Notes: a model not told the origin generated them from the sequence alone. A stretch of 64,000 nucleotides of DNA from Adineta ricciae (GCA_905250025.1 CAJNOJ010000185.1:62001-126000), one strand, 5' to 3'; numbered from the stretch's first letter, positions 46,215-57,034 are shown. Numbers and translations are program-made.

Positions 46215-46440
46215 CTTATTCGTTCTTTTAAACTTGTTGGTTATTCTTCAGCAAATCTTCGTAAAGCTTTATTTTATACTCATGTGTTGCCTATTTTTAC
46301 ATGGATTTATCCTGTATTTTCGTTGTTGGCTCGAAGGCAACAAGAAAATAGGTCAACATTTTATTTTATTTCTTTGCGACGTTGTCTAAACTATCTTCAT
46401 TGGAATGAAGTATCTTGTTGCTCTTTCTAATACTATTGGT
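46215..46440 (+). mobile_element. Non-LTR retrotransposon (LINE) reverse transcriptase remnant
   Basis: Translation gives RSFKLVGYSSANLRKALFYT, then VLPIFTWIYPVFSLLARRQQ and TFYFISLRRCLNYLHWNEVS before stops. This is the pattern of the region after the catalytic part in CR1/LINE-like elements (a Y-x-LP-x-FTW-I stretch, then FY-x-S-LRR-x-L-x-LHWN). It is degenerate and without the catalytic YxDD. A MITE at 46536-46598 sits just downstream. Confidence 0.5.
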
Positions 46441-46535
46441 GAAAATCATATTTTTGAAAAAGCTAACTTCTGTTAACTAAGAAAAAGTTGGATAGCTTGA
46501 GGAAATCTAAAAGATTTGTACCTCATACACCGATT

Positions 46536-46598
46536 CCCAGTTCAATCAATCTCGTGCTCGGCTCCGATCGGATCTAGCATCAGATTTGTTGACCTGGG
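46536..46598. mobile_element. Short MITE, CCCAGGT family, copy 3 (deleted)
   Basis: CCCAGTTCAA...TTGACCTGGG, 63 bp, flanked by TT on both sides. A shortened relative of the elements at 3019 and 19991. Confidence 0.5.
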
Positions 46599-47040
46599 TT
46601 GTTGGAAAAGCAGTTACTTGACTATCGTATATTCCTGAGAGTTCTTCGGTTTTCCATTATGACATTCAAGAAATTGAGACTCGTCAGTCTTTTCCTAATT
46701 ATTTCTGTTGATGTGTTCTTCACTTGCTTAGCTGGTGTTGTTGTCTCGTTGTGATTTGTTCTTACAGTATTTTGGTATTTCTACTGAGGGTATACCAAAA
46801 GTAGCGAGAGTTGTCCGGTAATTTGTTACCGAAAGCGTTAAGAAACTTTCTCTATTATAGCCTGATAGAGAAAAAAATTCTCTATTTTCCTATGCTATTT
46901 GATCTAGTTCAACTAAAATTATCAAAGCGAAATTCCGATAAAATCGATTTTTTTAGCATGCCTAACGGTTACNTTTTCAGAATTAAAAAAAAATTTTCAA
47001 ATCAAGGATACCAATTTTCAGAAAGACATTTATAACCTGT

Positions 47041-47139
47041 TTACAAGCTCGACCCTCTCTTGCTCCAGACGCTGAACTGAAACGTATAAATGAACTTGAC
47101 AAAAAGACAAGACGAGAATGTACCTCTTCCGCTTTTTGA
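47041..47139 (+). pseudogene. PIF1-like helicase C-terminal fragment (Helitron remnant)
   Basis: The frame RPSLAPDAELKRINELDKKT, then RRECTSSAF-stop, closely matches the end of the helicase remnant at 51871-52068 (RPSLVQDAELKRLDELDRKT, KRECASFIL-stop). Nothing of the helicase is readable upstream, where the single N at 46972 lies. About 430 bp downstream, at about 47561-47572, is GAGCGTTACTTG, the same end as in the Helitron-like copies. Confidence 0.55.
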
Positions 47140-47724
47140 ACGTGTATAAATCGATACACTGTTAAGAGTTTAGTGTTATTACCAGCATATAAAATGTATT
47201 ATTATTGTTCAAATTATCTTAAAATAATTATTCTTATATATTCATTTTTTTACCTCTTTCTTTACATTTCTCTTAATTATCGTAGTAATAGTTACTTTTC
47301 TCTCATTGTAGCAGATATTTCTTATCGTGTTTTCTTATTTTCTTTTTTCATGTAATAACTCATAATCTACTTAATTGTATTGATACATATTTAGAATATC
47401 TGGTTATCAATTTGATATTTGGTATTAATATCTATTACTACTTTCGTGAAAATATCTAATCTACACTAAAAATAAATTAATATACACAATAATAGCTTTA
47501 AAGTGTAATATCTGAAAGCACGATTTCTACGAGAAAGAGCTGAGCGAGTCGCTACACGAGCGTTACTTGTGTACGCCATTGATCAACCAAGTGATCATAT
47601 TCGAGTCACTAATTCGAAATCTTAATGATGAAGAAGAAGCTCAAGGTTGGTTTCTTATTTGTATTCTAAAAGTTATCAGATATGTTTAATTTATATAGCA
47701 CATCAAACAGATGGAACCGTAGGT

Positions 47725-47860
47725 TTTCTGTCAGTGCACTATAAAAAAAGCGTAGAATTATAAACCCTCGAAAAGGGTTGATGGTCATGACATGAGGGTG
47801 GAGGGTGTGGGGTTTGATTATAATCAACCCTTTTTTCACAGTGTGGCACTTTGTCATTCC
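47725..47860. repeat. Short inverted-repeat element
   Basis: Imperfect inverted ends: GTGCACTATAAAAAAAGCG at the left and a CTTTTTTCACAGTGTGGCAC block at the right. TAAACCCTCGAAAAGGGTT-like arms lie inside. It shares the words ATAAACCCTC and AAGGGTT with the foldback at 52482-52938, so the two may be related. Confidence 0.4.
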
Positions 47861-48390
47861 TGTTTGATGAAAAATTTCACAATTCGTATTCAATGGTTTA
47901 CACTATTTGGATCAATTAATTTGGCGACTATCAATGTCAATCCCATTGCAAAAAATTAGTGAAATCTGACTGAGTAACATTTAGTGTTCTCGAAAACAAA
48001 ACTTTCATAATCACAATAAATCTCTAATGTAAGTGGTAGTGTTTTTCATATTCCACTATATTTTTAACTTAAAAAAATTAATTGACACGTATTAATCCCT
48101 TTTGATGAAAATCGAATCGGTTGGCAAAAGAGTCAAAGGCATAAAAAATTTCCTGCGTTTCAGTTCTTATATTTACCATTGTAAATGTCAAGACAATTCA
48201 CTGCGCATACGTATTCTAATGCCATCTATCTGTGCACACCAACAATTCATAACAGTTGAAATGATTACACGTCATTTGTTTTCGTCAAAAACGTATCTAT
48301 CTACATCATCATCATGAATTGCTACTCATAACGAACAAAATCACAGATTTTTCATCGCTTACAGTCTCTACAACACGATTGAAATACAAC

Positions 48391-50422
48391 ATGCACACAT
48401 TTTCCACATTACCTGTCGAACTAGTTTATCGAATTATGGATCATCAAAATGAGCAGACGCTATTTTCTTCAATGCAAAATATTTGTCAACGGCTCAACCA
48501 GATCCTGAGTACTTACCAGCGATATCAAGTAAGTTTACTTGCTATCGTAACATTCTTGTCGACTGTGCTATACATAAGCTTAATGGTATTTGATGTCGTA
48601 GATTTCCTCATAAGACTAACCAAACTAATTTCATAATTCACAAACAATTTCCTAGGGTGAGACAATCACAACCAGAAGTCATATGAAATCAAACATTCCA
48701 TCACACTCTCCCTTCTGTTCTATGTACATTGAGGATGCATTCGACCGATACGCGACCACGAACGAGCAAAACGCTTAGTTATGAGTTACCCTTTGTGCGT
48801 TGAACTATTCGACCCAAAAATTGCAACAATTACAACTTTTGAGGGGAACTCATCTACTCAAAGAGACAACACACTATAGTTGCTTCACCTATGCCAATAT
48901 TCATTCTCAACAGGCGTACATCAAATCCAACTCCTACATTTGAGAAGAGTAGGACTTGGATTACAGTGGAGCGCGTCTTCAAAAGAGAAATCTCATTACC
49001 ACCAATAGATATTGAAACTTATGTCCTACCATTTCTATCCCACCCTTTCACAGTAATCTCCAGTCTAGATTCTCGACACAGCACCTCTTTCCTGAACAAC
49101 AACTAGCACCATCACCCACCCGAAGAGATTCACATTTACACCCGACTGCTCCTTAAAAATTGACCCCAAACATAACTATTTCAAATCACATACATACCAT
49201 CAGAAGTGCAATCAAACGTTCTCTCTACTACTTCCGCTTTTCACGATATATTACTTCAATCCAGACACTCAAGACACTAGACCTAAGATTCAATGCAACC
49301 GGTAATGAAGGGGCTCAACACATCGCGGATGCGTTGCGAACGAATACGGTAATATTGATCTCATTTCATAGAAGACGAAGCATTCAGTCTATCGCACACC
49401 TACAGACACTCACCACACTTTACCTAAGTTGGAACCAAATCAGTGCTGAAGCAGCACAACACATTGCGGATGCGTTGCGAACGAACACAGTAATATTGAT
49501 CTCATTTCATAGGTGATCAAGCATTCAGTCTATCTCACTCCCACAGACACTCACAACACTTAACCTCGCTTGGAATAAAATCGGTGCAGAAGGCTCACGA
49601 CACATGGCGGATGCGTTGCAAACGAATACGGTAATATTGATCTTATCTCATAGGCAATCAAGCACTCAGTTTATCTCACTCCGACAGACACTCACAACAC
49701 TTAACCTCAATAAGAACGGAATCGGTGCTGAAGGAGCACAACACATTGCGGATGCGTTGCGAACGAACACAGTAATATTGATCTCATTTCATAGGTGATG
49801 AAGCATTCAGTCTATCTCACACCTACAGACACTTACCACACTTGACCTCAGTCGCAACCAAATCGGTGCTGAAGGCTTACGACACATGGCGGATGCATTG
49901 CGAACGAATACGGTAATATTGATCTCATCGCATAGACAATGAAGCACTCAGTCTATCTCACTCCCACAGACACTCACAACACTTCACCTTGTTGAGAACG
50001 GAATCGGTAACGAAGAAGCACAACACATTGCGGATGCGTTGCGAAGGAACACAGTAATATTGATCTCATTTCATAAAAGATTAAGCACTCAGTCTATCTC
50101 ACACCTACAGACACTTACCACGCTTGACCTCAGTGCGAACAAAATCGGTGCTGAAGGGTCACGACACATTGCGGATGCGTTGCAAACGAATACGGTAATA
50201 TTGATCTCATTTCATGGAAGATTAAGCACTCACTCTATCTCACATCTGCAGACACTCACCACACTTAGCCTCGATAGGAAGGAAATCGGCGTTGAAGTAG
50301 CTCAACATATTGCAGATGCATTGGGAAGGAATATAGTAGGATTGATGCTATGGTCGAAGAAGTTTGAAATTTCTGTTTTACCTCATTCTTAGAGCGACAA
50401 GATGCTGTTGTCCTGTCTGTGA
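48391..50422 (+). CDS. F-box-like / leucine-rich-repeat (RI-type) protein with one LRR per exon
   Basis: An exon at 48391-48528 reads MHTFSTLPVELVYRIMDHQN and ends in a GTAAGT donor; it resembles the F-box-like start of bdelloid LRR genes. From 49265 eight exons of exactly 84 bp follow (49265, 49406, 49547, 49688, 49829, 49970, 50111, 50252). Each encodes one 28-residue ribonuclease-inhibitor-type LRR (TLTTLDLSANKIGAEGSRHI then ADALQTNT). They are separated by 57-bp phase-0 introns starting GTAATATTG. After the last intron the frame gives SDKMLLSCL-stop (50420-50422). LRRs of this type bind proteins; the partner is unknown. The link between the first exon and the LRR exons (48529-49264) is not resolved. 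Confidence 0.6.
49265..50392 (+). repeat. Eight-unit 141-bp tandem array of exon plus intron
   Basis: Donor GT positions are 49349, 49490, 49631, 49772, 49913, 50054, 50195 and 50336, exactly 141 bp apart each time. Each unit has an 84-bp exon and a 57-bp intron. The introns share GTAATATTGATCTCATTTCA and an AG at the end. Several introns contain in-frame stops, which supports their being spliced out. Confidence 0.9.
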
Positions 50423-51249
50423 ACTCAATCGGAGAACATGTGATCGCGGGATCTGATGACTCTTGGCGTAGATCGGATCTTTTTCGATTGAGAACTTAGT
50501 AGATATCATTTGTTGTGTGGTTCTGGTGACATTGATGAGTAATAAAGGTATAGAAAATGAATGTTGTTGGGAGAAGTGAATGTGACCTAAATGTTAATGC
50601 TTTTTTTTTCTGTGAGAAATGCATGTGCATTATTGAAAATGAATGGTTTAGTTACGAAGATATAACGAAGCAGTGTTTGGTAGAAGAGGCGCCGTGTGTT
50701 TATGAGTGCCCGGTTTGGAGTTTTTTTTCTGAGAGGGTATGATAGACGAAACAACATTACTGTAGACGGATGTATTATATTGGAGATATAGAAGAATGGG
50801 ATCGATGGTAGTACAGCACGTGTGCAGTTCAGATGCTATTTCTCCTAATGGCAAAATGATCAGGGCGTGGTACGCTGAATGGCAGCGATTCTTCATTAGA
50901 AGAAAGCTGTTTCATGTTTTATTCCAAAGCCTAAATGTGTTGATTGTTTGATGAGGAGGATTTATTTCTTTTTGTGGTTCATTTTTGGAGAGTAGTATTC
51001 ATGCGTTATGTATGAGTTCTACGGTGCATTCGAAAGAAACACTGTGTTATAAACCGACTAGAATGACATAGTGAAGAGAGAATAATTAAAAAATAGCGCA
51101 CCAAATCGTTCTGTTAGATTAATCATTTCCCACCATCAGCGTAGTCTGAAAACAAGTTATTTTGTCGAATATGATTAGCGCTATTCACTCTTGGTGCTTA
51201 TCCATTTTAAAATATCAGGGAAGTGTTTTTACAGTACTTTATCGTGGAA

Positions 51250-51806
51250 CAGTGGCGTAACCAGGATTTTTAGACCAATGGGCAAACTTTGCTTAGGTTG
51301 AAAAAAAGTAGTGGGCAAAACGGGCAAGCTTTTTGTCGATAGGGCAAAACTTTTACACTGAATCAAGTTTCAAAACACGACCACAAACAAAAGTGAAAAA
51401 TAAGGATCTTTTATTTTTTAGTATAAAAAACAGAAGAAAGTCCAATACGCTGTGTTGTTTCTTTCACTGTAGTGCAGTATAAGAGAATGCAAGACAGGAG
51501 TGCCCCGACGGTGCGAAGAAAATCGGTTGGAGTCGCGAATCTTCACGTTAATCTCGCAAATTTTGTTTATTTTTACTCACAAACTTAGGAGTAGCTTCAG
51601 AAGGTTTAGAGATAATCGTAAAATNNNNNNNNNNNNNNNNNNNNNNNNNNNNNNNNNNNNNNNNNNNNNNNNNNNNNNNNNNNGGGACATTCTGCAAAAG
51701 TAAAATTTCAAGGGGCAGGGTTCCTCAATACGAAATTACAATGGGCAAACCTCAAATTTAAATGGGCAATCGCCCATTTGCCCCCCCCCCCCTGGTTACG
51801 CCACTG
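51250..51806. mobile_element. TIR element CAGTGGCGTAACCAGG, internal gap
   Basis: Terminal inverted repeats CAGTGGCGTAACCAGG at 51250 and CCTGGTTACGCCACTG ending at 51806. Subterminal GGGCAAAC-like direct repeats lie on both sides. A 59-N gap (51625-51683) hides part of the interior. No transposase is visible. It appears to be inserted into the end of a Helitron-like sequence (GCTATAACCCTTTCTTTCGG follows directly). The region 50423-51249 shows no supported gene. Confidence 0.7.
51625..51683. other. Assembly gap of 59 N
   Basis: Run of 59 Ns inside the CAGTGGCG element. The size is not a round placeholder and may be an estimated gap. Confidence 0.95.
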
Positions 51807-51870
51807 GCTATAACCCTTTCTTTCGGGAAAGGGAACTAGACTTCTTAGCAAAGTATGGATTTACACATAT

Positions 51871-52480
51871 TTACAAAATGAAAGAAGCACATTCTCGCTT
51901 TGTCTTTCTGTCAAGTTCATCTAGGCGTTTCAGTTCAGCGTCTTGAACAAGAGAAGGTCGAAGAATGACTATATCTTCCGCTCTCTTCACTCTGCTGAGT
52001 GGTACATATACTAACGCCACTTGCAATGTCTGAAGTGGAACCTGAAGATCGACTACAATTTTATTCATTGTGAGTCCTTGCGCTTTCTATGTAGTTATTG
52101 CGAAGGCAGGTACAGTTGGTAGTTGTGTTCGTGACTTGAATGACTTGTGGAATTCTACTCCCATTTTGTACTCGATCGAGCAGATGTCCGAAAAGTTGCT
52201 TTATAGGAACAGTGAACTGCTTCTTGATTAATGGAATAGGAATTAGTTTGGGACGAAGACCATCGAGATTTGTTTCTACTTGTGATGCATTAATTTCTAC
52301 GAGTGCATACAATGGTTTTCGTATGTAGATTGTACTTGAGGGAAATATTTCTCTTTTTATCTTTAAATCGCTCGGATCCTCCTGATCATCGTATATGAGC
52401 TCTCGAAAAATTCCTTGAGTACCATTGGAAAGCCCTAGTTCACAGGCATGTTTGGCACCAAAGGTAAAAGACCAGGAAGA
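51871..52480 (-). pseudogene. PIF1-like helicase C-terminal remnant (Helitron)
   Basis: Reading the minus strand: ELGLSNGTQGIFRELIYDD, then LIPIPLIKKQFTVPIKQ, and after a frameshift LPTVPAFAITT-stop-KAQGLT, where a helicase would have HKAQGLT. MNKIVVDLQVPLQTLQVALV, YVPLSRVKRAEDIVILRPSL and KRECASFIL-stop close it. These are the last motifs of PIF1/RecD-like helicases of the Helitron type. The stop and frameshift mark it as dead. A Helitron-like end (CCCTTTCCCGAAAGAAAGGG on the minus strand) follows at 51809-51836. Confidence 0.7.
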
Positions 52481-52481
52481 A

Positions 52482-52938
52482 TCACTGATAAAAATTTTCA
52501 TAGAATAATAAACCCTCAAAAGAGGGTCTATAACTGAAAAATTCGTTTATCAACGTGATCTACCCCTTGATCAACCTTTTTTTCTTGATAAATCCCAAAA
52601 AGGTATATTGTCCGTTGCAAACTGATAAACCCAACAGTTGATCGTCTCTTGATAAACCCTTTTCTCGTTGATCAACTGGATCAATTCTAATCGAAAGGTT
52701 TCTTGGAAATGATGATAAACTCTGATTTTGAGGGTTGATTCAGTTGATCAACGGGAAAAGGGTTTATCACGAGACAATAAACTGTTGGGTTTATCAGTTT
52801 GCAACGGATAATATACATTTTTTTAGGTTTATCAAGAAAAAAGAGTTGATTAAGGGGTAGATCACGTTGATAAACGAACTTTTCAGTTATAAACCCTTTT
52901 TTGAGGGTTTATCATTCTACGAAAATTTTTGTCAGTGA
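52482..52938. mobile_element. 457-bp foldback (long inverted-repeat) element
   Basis: The left arm starts TCACTGATAAAAATTTTC and the right arm ends GAAAATTTTTGTCAGTGA. The arms match over roughly 200 bp with a short central part. TAAACCCTCAAAA, TTGATCAAC and TTTATCAACGTGATCTACCC recur in mirror order. It lies directly at the broken edge of the helicase remnant. No coding capacity. Confidence 0.75.
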
Positions 52939-53559
52939 AGTTCAGTCTTGTTATCAGGTATATTGAGGTTACTTCAAAGTTCGATTATGAAGACCAGTTA
53001 TTAATTATTACGTCACTAGACATCGAACACAGTGTTTTATTTATCATACTAAAACGCTTGACTATAGCCGGTATCCTATGGTTATATATTTTTCCAAATA
53101 TCGGTACCCATTGTTTTAAGAAATTTTTAATTTTCAAAACGCTAACACCAAATCTAAGTCCCTCGACACAAAAAACACTTGCCTCAACCCCTGTGAGAAA
53201 GATTTTTTTGTGAAAAATTAAAAAAAAACTAGCATCAGATTCGTGTTCCTCGGCCCGAAAAATCCTTTGGTCAAGTTTTTAAGAGAATAGTTTTTTAATG
53301 GCTACATTTTAGTTTTCGACCAATCAGTGAAGTGCGAACATACAAGCAAGCAATCAAACAAACAAACAAACAAACAATTTATGCTTCTAAGACTCTTCTC
53401 TACGAGAAAGAGAATATTAGTTTTAATGATAACTTTGAAGAATATACCAAATTTTTGTGAAGAGTATTAAGGAGAAAACAAAACTGAGTCCTATATATTC
53501 CTTCGACTGTAAGGAGAGTCATATGTATGAAATAAAATAATTTGTATGTATGTTTGTAT

Positions 53560-54195
53560 CAGAGTCAAAGGTCAAGCACATATTACGCATTTAAGTGGTA
53601 CTATTCATAGGTCCTCGTAATGCGCATTTCAGGGGTATGCATGGGTCTTCGAGTCGCGCAGATTTGCCGCATCCATGGTCCTTGGCCAGATCATTTTCTC
53701 GCCGTCCATGGGTACCCCTATAACCTACTGTAGGCGTACCCATAAAATGCTATGTAATTAGTATATCTTAGCGGTATTCATAGATTCTCGTGTGGCGAAT
53801 TTTGGGAGCACGCATGGGCCCTCGAGTGGCGTAAATTCGCGGCATCCCTGGCCCTTATGCTGCTCATTTTTCAGGTGTCCAGAGGTCTCCATATAATACA
53901 CTGTGGGCGTATCCATGAATTCTCATGTGGCTCACTTTGACAGTGCCCATGAGTCACCCAGTCGCACAACTTCGTTGCATCCCAAGGTCCTTATATACGT
54001 CATTTTTCTGGTATCCAAGAATCTTCGTGTTACCGACTGAGACTATGCTGATGGATCCCCATGGGGCGTAGTATTGTCCCACCCATGGGTCCTTACTTTA
54101 TCTGGCGCATTTTGAGGGTACTCATGGACCCTCATGCAGCGTATTCGGTGGATACACAGGAGTCATTGAGTCGCATTTCGTTTCGAAAGTTATAA
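53560..54195. repeat. Degenerate satellite-like tandem repeat
   Basis: Variants of CATGGGTCCTCGAGTCGCGC, GCGGCATCCATGGTCCTTA and GCGTACCCATGAATTCTC return many times at irregular spacing, with higher GC than the surroundings. The repeat has drifted, so the period cannot be fixed by eye. The stretch 52939-53559 holds only a short (CAAA)n run near 53362. Confidence 0.5.
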
Positions 54196-54403
54196 CCTAA
54201 ACGTGGACAAAACTTGAATTGTTTCCTCCTAGAAGTTCGTATTACCATTGAGAGAGAAAACTAGTTTTTTATTACACAGTCGAGGGTGAAGTGAGTCGTC
54301 ATGACCAACGTTACTTGTTTCGATAAAGTGAGTAATATACTATTCAAGCTGCATGCGAACAAAAAGCGATAAATTAAGATAAGAATAATCAAAATAGATG
54401 AGA

Positions 54404-57034
54404 TTATAGAATACAATTATCTAAGTTAACAAGAGAAAACAAAATGGATATATTAATAATATCGGTACTATGTATTTGTTCATTGTTAATTAATATTAAT
54501 GATGTGTCAAGAGTGATCATTTTCATGTTTGGATAAAGATCGTTGGTTTTCGCATGAAGAGCATTTAGAATAAGTTGTGTAGCATTACCATTTACGAATT
54601 TAATTAATTCACAATTAGGATTCAATCGAACGCTTACATACTTTCGCTTTGGATCGTTATGGATATCGATAATTTTTTTAAAGAAATTTTGTATTTTCTT
54701 ATTCCATATTTGTAATGGTAGTGGAAAGTGGGAATATCCATAATTATCAATTACATGGTAATTACATCGTTTAAAATCATTTAAAACTTCACTATTATTC
54801 CCGTATTTCGTGATGTCTAATGTTGTTAAATTATGTTCAGAAGCTAAATTGAGAAAACAATTAAATTGTTGAAAACCTTTTGGCCATTGAAGAACCGGTT
54901 TCATAATTCTTGGAAGACCATTTTTATTTGGTGGGATTTTAAACGAATTGATTATTGTTTGTATACTATGCCAATGTAATTGTTTATTTGCCTCGCTCGC
55001 TAATAGATCAATAACTGGTTTAAGATGATTAGATATCATTTTTGAAATAAATATATCATAACCGAGTTCTGCAAGTACAGGAAATGATACTAAACGTGGA
55101 AGTGGAGATAGACGAAGAGTAAGACCAATATGTGTGCCCATTGTATTGACTACATTTGGCACAGATAAATAACCGATCACAAAAAATTCATTTGGTTTTG
55201 GCAGATTTTCTGGTGTCTCTGAACGATAGTGATATTCTTCAATAATTTCCAGTATACCAGGACTGTCGAACGTGACAGCAAATGAAAGAGTTTGCTGCTT
55301 GGATAATGTTTCATTAGCAACAAGAAATTCGGCAATAGCTCCACCTAGTGAATGACCAGTATGCCATACAATACCTGATCGACCTAGTTCATTTCGATTG
55401 CGAATTTCGTTTGTAAATTGTCGTGCTATACGAAATTGTTCGGGAGTTTTACGAAGAAATAGTTGATAGTCAGCAAGAAGTGAAGCAGTATTAATATCAA
55501 AAGTCGTCCCTCGGTGAGCAATTACTACTTCATTTGTTCGGTTATGCCGTACTGCTATACCATAGTAACCAGTGTTATCTGTATTATCATCAAATTCAGC
55601 AATAAATAACCAAGAAGAAAGTTGAGATAAACGACTTTTACAATATGTAACACTACTTAATTCAGCAAATTCTAAATGAGTTGGCCAAATATCCATAAAT
55701 AATCCTGAAGATGATATTTCTCTAGTTTGTTCATCTTTTTGGGAGATTTGTTCATTAGAAATCGGCTCTAACATATCGAGATAATCAATCATTAGAAAAG
55801 GAAGCCATCGCATCTCACAATTTTTGTATGTTTCATTTCTAGGCACTTCATTATCTTCTACTAAAGCTAACCGCATCTCTTGAAGAAATTCTTTCTTTTG
55901 AAGATTTAAATCTTCTTGTGAATATTCGCCAAGTATATTTCGTGCACATATAAGATAATATTTATTGTGAAGTTCAAATTGATTTGGTGTGATTGAACTA
56001 TTAAAACTAACGATAGCTTCCTTATATTTTCCATGATAATACAAATATAAACCATGTGCAAGATGTAATTTGCCAAGTGTATTTCTATATTGTTTAAAAG
56101 TACCTGGATATTCTTTTGAAAGAAATTGACTGTTTGATTGATATTTCTCGATAAGTTTCAAAAGAGTTTCTGTTACATTGGGATATTGACCACATTTCGA
56201 CATATAAACTTCTGTTGCTAGAATTTCTTCAAATGTTGCTTCATCTTTTGGTGTTAAATAACGTGGTGGTGCAATCCATTGATATCGATCATATGAAACT
56301 GAGTTTTCAAAATAAAAAATTATTCCTCCTGTTATACCTGATAACATTGAAGTTATTGTGAACCATGTGCATAAAAGAATGAAACATTCCGTTACTTGAT
56401 TACCTGAAACTTTGATACGAAACAGCTTGAATCTGATTGTATTCTTTGCTAAGATGGTAAATGCAACTAAAGTGACAAACATATCGCCCGCTTGTATTAA
56501 TACAAAACGTAAATGACTGGTCTCTTTGCACCAAGTAAAATTTGTAAAATACCAAATCCAACCGGACCAAAAATGGACAGTCGGCAATAAAAGAGACAAA
56601 TAAAGCAATATATTCCAACCAGATCTGAAATTGTCATCTGATAAGTATGATAACATAAGTAATAGAGGAAAATAGAAGATTGAACCTATTGTAATTGCAG
56701 GATTATGTTCATTCAATTTAAGGCGTACAATATATATGAGCACGCCGAAAAAGACGATTATCACTAGTAAACATGTTCCAAATAAAAACCGCCTGAAAAT
56801 GTAAAGTACATATAATCCAATACTTATAACAAAGTAAACACTCCAATATGTGAAGAAATTTACAGCTATTGACCATTCTATTAAATTGAACAGAAGAATC
56901 AAAATAAGTAAAGAGAAGATGGCAGGTAACCCTTCTATTCCATCACGTTTAGATCCAAATTTACAATGATATATAATTGCAAAGAAACTAAAGAGGATTG
57001 AACAGCAACAAATCCCTATTCCTATATCGATCAT
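54404..57034 (-). CDS. Large intronless polytopic membrane protein with class 3 lipase domain
   Basis: One uninterrupted frame of 876 residues from the ATG at 57034. The first ~260 residues form about seven or eight hydrophobic spans (LPAIFSLLILILLFNLIEWS, GTCLLVIIVFFGVLIYIV). Residues ~300-400 are helical with a TPR-like stretch (LHLAHGLYLYYHGKYKEAIV). From ~490 on is an alpha/beta-hydrolase of the Lipase_3 type: NEVVIAHRGT (oxyanion region), WHTGHSLGGAIAEFLV with the nucleophile Ser near residue 562, and VTFDSPG, which may carry the acidic residue. The catalytic His is not certain. Diacylglycerol lipases have membrane spans before a lipase domain, but I cannot claim orthology. The lack of introns is unusual in this genome. 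Confidence 0.75.
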   Translation of the reverse strand: MIDIGIGICCCSILFSFFAIIYHCKFGSKRDGIEGLPAIFSLLILILLFNLIEWSIAVNFFTYWSVYFVISIGLYVLYIFRRFLFGTCLLVIIVFFGVLIYIVRLKLNEHNPAITIGSIFYFPLLLMLSYLSDDNFRSGWNILLYLSLLLPTVHFWSGWIWYFTNFTWCKETSHLRFVLIQAGDMFVTLVAFTILAKNTIRFKLFRIKVSGNQVTECFILLCTWFTITSMLSGITGGIIFYFENSVSYDRYQWIAPPRYLTPKDEATFEEILATEVYMSKCGQYPNVTETLLKLIEKYQSNSQFLSKEYPGTFKQYRNTLGKLHLAHGLYLYYHGKYKEAIVSFNSSITPNQFELHNKYYLICARNILGEYSQEDLNLQKKEFLQEMRLALVEDNEVPRNETYKNCEMRWLPFLMIDYLDMLEPISNEQISQKDEQTREISSSGLFMDIWPTHLEFAELSSVTYCKSRLSQLSSWLFIAEFDDNTDNTGYYGIAVRHNRTNEVVIAHRGTTFDINTASLLADYQLFLRKTPEQFRIARQFTNEIRNRNELGRSGIVWHTGHSLGGAIAEFLVANETLSKQQTLSFAVTFDSPGILEIIEEYHYRSETPENLPKPNEFFVIGYLSVPNVVNTMGTHIGLTLRLSPLPRLVSFPVLAELGYDIFISKMISNHLKPVIDLLASEANKQLHWHSIQTIINSFKIPPNKNGLPRIMKPVLQWPKGFQQFNCFLNLASEHNLTTLDITKYGNNSEVLNDFKRCNYHVIDNYGYSHFPLPLQIWNKKIQNFFKKIIDIHNDPKRKYVSVRLNPNCELIKFVNGNATQLILNALHAKTNDLYPNMKMITLDTSLILINNEQIHSTDIINISILFSLVNLDNCIL

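Noticed and set aside
49349-49405. Reading the LRR array as one continuous frame with extra residues between repeats
   Set aside because: Several of the 57-bp segments contain stops, all have GT...AG ends, and removing them gives perfect 28-residue LRRs.
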